From Tridacna crocea (taxonomy: Eukaryota > Mollusca > Bivalvia > Cardiida > Cardiidae): a DNA stretch of 64,000 nt. The DNA lies in NCBI GenBank assembly GCA_943736015.1, contig OX031056.1, positions 70,893,277-70,957,276 on the forward strand. The letters run 5' to 3'. Positions 60,893 through 64,000 of this stretch are shown piece after piece. Position 1 is the first letter of the stretch. Each line of letters starts with the position of its first letter. The position numbers were made by a program, and so were the translations under genes. Under the pieces are notes generated by a model. The model was not told where the DNA came from, did no database searches, and saw nothing but the letters and a program-made list of their open reading frames with translations.

Positions 60893-61121
60893 TTAACCCT
60901 TTCCGAAACGACAAACTTTTGGACTAGACTAAATTGAAAGCATTTGCAGATGACAATTCAACTCTTGCTGAAAAGATGATTTCTGTCTATGACAGGGTTG
61001 AAAACACTGTGGGAAAAGGCGAAAATGCTGGTTACCAGCATTTTCTCCTTTTCCCACAATGTTTTCAAAAGGCTGCTATTCCAGACCCATAAAAACCAGG
61101 GATTGTTTGGGAAAGGGTTAA
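60893..61121 (-). repeat. T1 element present only in right arm
   Basis: 229 bp, TTAA at both ends, hairpin near 61034. Confidence 0.88.
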
Positions 61122-63218
61122 TATTGGTCTATTTCCTTTTTGTCACAGCACCAAGCTATCTCAAGAATAAGTTGGTTACTGAAAAAAGTGGCACCAATGG
61201 ACTCATAATTATGGGATGACTTGTGCTTGTATCGCGCTATGCATAACGGAGATGCATTAAGCCCCCTTTTAGCCAGAGCGCGGCTTAAATATATTTCATT
61301 GTTATAATATGGAGTATTCTTCATATTCACGAAAAGTCGTGTTCATTCCGATCAGCTTTTATTTACAAACTACAATCCCGTTACCCATTTCATTCGTTTG
61401 CGGTTTTATGCCGTCCTTTAATATGGGAGACAACTCTAGTTGAAATAAAGACGTAAGTAAGTACGAGTTTTCTCCCTTAGACCATTAATCGGATCACAAT
61501 TCCAAACGTTTATCTCTTCCTGTTTCTGATTGGTCAATCCAATTCACACCCCTCCATAGTCCACTAATCAAAGTTAAGCTTTCAAATTTCATTCATTTCC
61601 GGGAAGGAAAACAAGTTGCCGACCGGTAAGAATAGAGATTCACTTTGAATTTAGTGATCGTTTTCATAATTAAAATCGTGACTGATAGCGCGTGATGGTG
61701 TATGTTTAGTGTTATTCTCTCTGAGTCTCTCCTTTAAACATGCAGTAGCCAAAGGCAAGGTTGAAAATGTATCAACCTAACTTGTTACATGTTTTTGACC
61801 CAAACTGCCCAAAGCACTCTTTTTTTTTTTCGAATTACTTACAGAAAGACGACGCTAGTTGTGGATGCTATGAGTGTACGAAGTGGTCTATCTTCTGTTT
61901 TTGTATTTAAATTTGAAATGTGGAAAAACAAAACTTGCTTTTTCAAGGAAAACATTTGGCCGAACCATTCATGGATGGCTAATACAGTTACACAATACAA
62001 GTCATCCTTAAAAGGATTTTTTTTAAAATCTTTAATAGAGTAATAATGTCAGAAAATTCCTTGGCAGTTTGCCTACTTAATTTGAACGTATGCAAGTTGG
62101 CAAAAAGGACAGATATACCCAATTTTCTGTTGCCAGCCCCTTGCCTAGATACCATGCCTCCATATATCCTGCCATTAATCTTCAATGGTCAAAGCAGGGA
62201 TCATAATTATATTGTCATTGTGTGGTAAAGGTTTATGGCCTTTTCTCATTTCTCCGTTCATTCTTGATTCTCCGTTCATGTACTAAAGCAGAAGGAATAA
62301 CCGCTCATGACGTTTTGTTCCACCCGGGTTCTATTCTACTCGTCAGATTTTATGCATAACATCCTAAATTACATCGTTAGTATTTTTCTACTAAATAAAA
62401 TACAAAAATGCAACAAAAGAGTGTAATTTTCATAGTTTGAAAGATATTATTGCATTAGATACATAAAAATGCAAATTTTCAATGTTTTTCAACATAAGAT
62501 ACGCTTAAATGGGTTGTATTTGCCCTTTAGTATGAATGGGCTAGTCTGTCTGAACTGGAGTGTAGAATATTCATCAGTTCTTAGCGACTGGACTTGACAA
62601 TCAATCAAATGAATGGAAAAATGAGAAAGCAGCCATACTATCCAGACTGGCGAAGTAGCTTTGAAAACATCCTCGGATCGAACATATTGATACAAGTAGT
62701 AGTGATTTTTTTCACTTAACAGTTTGATTCAGATTTTATATTTGATCATTGCACAAAAATTTTGAGTCTTTGACCAAAAATGGGCATTTTGTGAGCTTAT
62801 TTACACTTGGGTGAACAGAGAAAAGAGAACACAGTATAATCCTGTACCACCCAGCAGTCGAATATAAAAGACAATTTAAATGTGGCTAGAAATATAATTT
62901 TCTTTAGTTGACTGGGCATGAATTAGAGGAAATTTATTTCCTTTCACTGTGCATATAATGTACGGGTTGTAGTTAAGTGCATGTGCCTCACGTGCTTCGC
63001 GCTTAGGCGTTGTCATTCAGCTCTGGACGACTGGCCTCTGTGGACGTGGCAAAATTCACTCTTGTTTCGAGATAAGAAAAGGCATTGATGGATCGGGGCA
63101 TATAAAGATCCATTACAAAATTCATGAAAAACCCTTGCAAACACACGAGCCACTAGTCCAGGTGCTATCCGGCAATTCAATAAAAGATTTATTAAACTTG
63201 TTGTTGTTTAGTTTGTTA

Positions 63219-63735
63219 TCTCATTACCAAACGACAATATTTTAGGCTTGTCCAAATCGAAAGCATTTGCAGACAACAAAATAAAAGTGACTGAAATTTT
63301 GAAATTTGATTTGTGGAGGGTAGAAAACATTGTGGGAAAAGGAGAAAATGCTGGTTACCAGCATTTTCTCCTTTTCCCAAAATTTTTTCAAAGGCTTTTA
63401 TCTCAGGGATTGTTTGGTAAAGGGTAAAGGAAAATGTTGTTGCAGAAGGGGAAAGTTCTGGTTACCGGAAATTTCGCTGTTTCAGGCAATGTTTTTGAAA
63501 ACTGTTTTCCTCAGAGTTGTCTTTACCAAACAATATAATTTTAGACTAGAACGAATTGTTAGTATTGGCAGATGTCAAAATTAATGTGACTCAAAAATTG
63601 AAACTTGTCTTGATAAGGGTAGAAAAAACAGTGGGAACATGAGAAAATGCCGGTTAGCAGCATTTTCTCCTTTTCCCACAATGTTTTCAGATGGGTCATG
63701 AAATCCCAGGATTGTTTGGTAAATGGGTTAATTAG
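63219..63735 (-). repeat. T1 copies near the outer end of the right arm
   Basis: Minus-orientation T1 at 63219-63425 (hairpin near 63355) and a second at about 63520-63730 (hairpin near 63655), mirroring those at 57056-57625. Confidence 0.78.
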
Positions 63736-63788
63736 GCAGATATCAATTTAAAGGCTATTTTTTCTAACTCTTTTTGTTGTTGTTGCAG

Positions 63789-63832
63789 ACAGCAGGGCAG
63801 GCAGTGACATCTACAACTTGGAGGGAGCATGT
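63789..63832 (+). pseudogene. Truncated mirror copy of the 56.9 kb exon
   Basis: After an intact ttgttgttgcag acceptor, SRAGSDIYNLEGAC is encoded with two base differences from the left copy. Similarity stops at 63832 after GGAGCATGT. The frame then continues into unrelated sequence, so the exon is broken unless a donor such as ggtaaca near 63844 is used. Confidence 0.6.
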
Positions 63833-64000
63833 GGAGATTTAAGGGTAACATTCTACCACCATATCCTTAATGAATATATGACTAACCAAACAACAGCCAT
63901 TCACCATATGCTACTGTTTTTGAACTTTGCGAAAGTTTTTGGGACATAAATGAATTACAGCTGAGGAGAAGAAGAAAAGTCTCTTTGTGATCATCAAAAC
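63833..64000. other. Sequence beyond the right arm, nothing recognised
   Basis: Unrelated to the left flank of the duplication; no exon identified. Confidence 0.4.

Larger units (their letters stand above)
60571..63832. repeat. Right arm of large inverted duplication
   Basis: Mirror of the left arm. Starts with a partial T2 (60571-60690) joined directly to ctgtatgttagaataag. Contains a T1 (60893-61121) and about 140 bp of extra sequence absent from the left arm, and T1 copies at about 63219-63425 and 63600-63735. It ends inside the exon copy at 63832. Confidence 0.9.

Noticed and set aside
58903..62185. ORFs of similar sequence in both arms (58903-59091 + and 61988-62185 -)
   Set aside because: They match because the arms match. 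The opposite-strand reading is frameshifted between arms, so neither frame is under coding constraint.

Overview
This is an animal nuclear genome segment, AT-rich and crowded with repeats. It carries one complete conserved gene on the + strand: POLR3A, the largest subunit (RPC1) of RNA polymerase III. I could place all 37 coding exons between 1276 and 49625. They join in frame into a 1387-residue protein, close to the roughly 1390 residues of vertebrate RPC1. Every intron is GT-AG except the first, which needs a GC-AG donor. The repeat style (SPM-like 'gtctgtccgtctg' segments, tRNA-derived SINEs, hairpin MITEs) suggests a mollusc, probably a bivalve. That is an inference from repeat style; no marker gene here fixes the species.

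Layout. 1-1275: POLR3A upstream region. 1276-49625: POLR3A, with about 4.2 kb of coding sequence spread over 48 kb. The introns hold dozens of hairpin elements and several SINEs. 49626-56821: intergenic space between two convergent transcription units, with more hairpin elements and a tandem array. 56822-56988: last coding exon of an unrecognised minus-strand gene. 56945-63832: a large inverted duplication (arms of about 3.3 kb, spacer about 0.2 kb) that starts inside that exon and ends in a truncated, mirrored copy of it.

The dominant non-genic signal is a set of short non-coding elements, here named T1, T2 and T3. All are flanked by TTAA, begin with CCC(T/A)TT-type ends, usually measure 229 bp including both TTAAs, and carry a strong hairpin whose centre lies 88 bp from one end. 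T1 has about 70 recognisable copies, T2 five or six, T3 four. Sequence outside the hairpin differs strongly between the three, yet length and geometry are kept. Filled and empty sites within this window show insertion at TTAA with TTAA duplication, which points to piggyBac-type mobilisation. They nest inside each other, inside SINEs and inside other repeats, giving a readable insertion history.

Other notable points: a 43-bp minisatellite whose first unit is the exon 31 splice junction itself, a composite of three insertions in intron 26, SINEs with clear target-site duplications, and insertion differences between the two arms of the inverted duplication.
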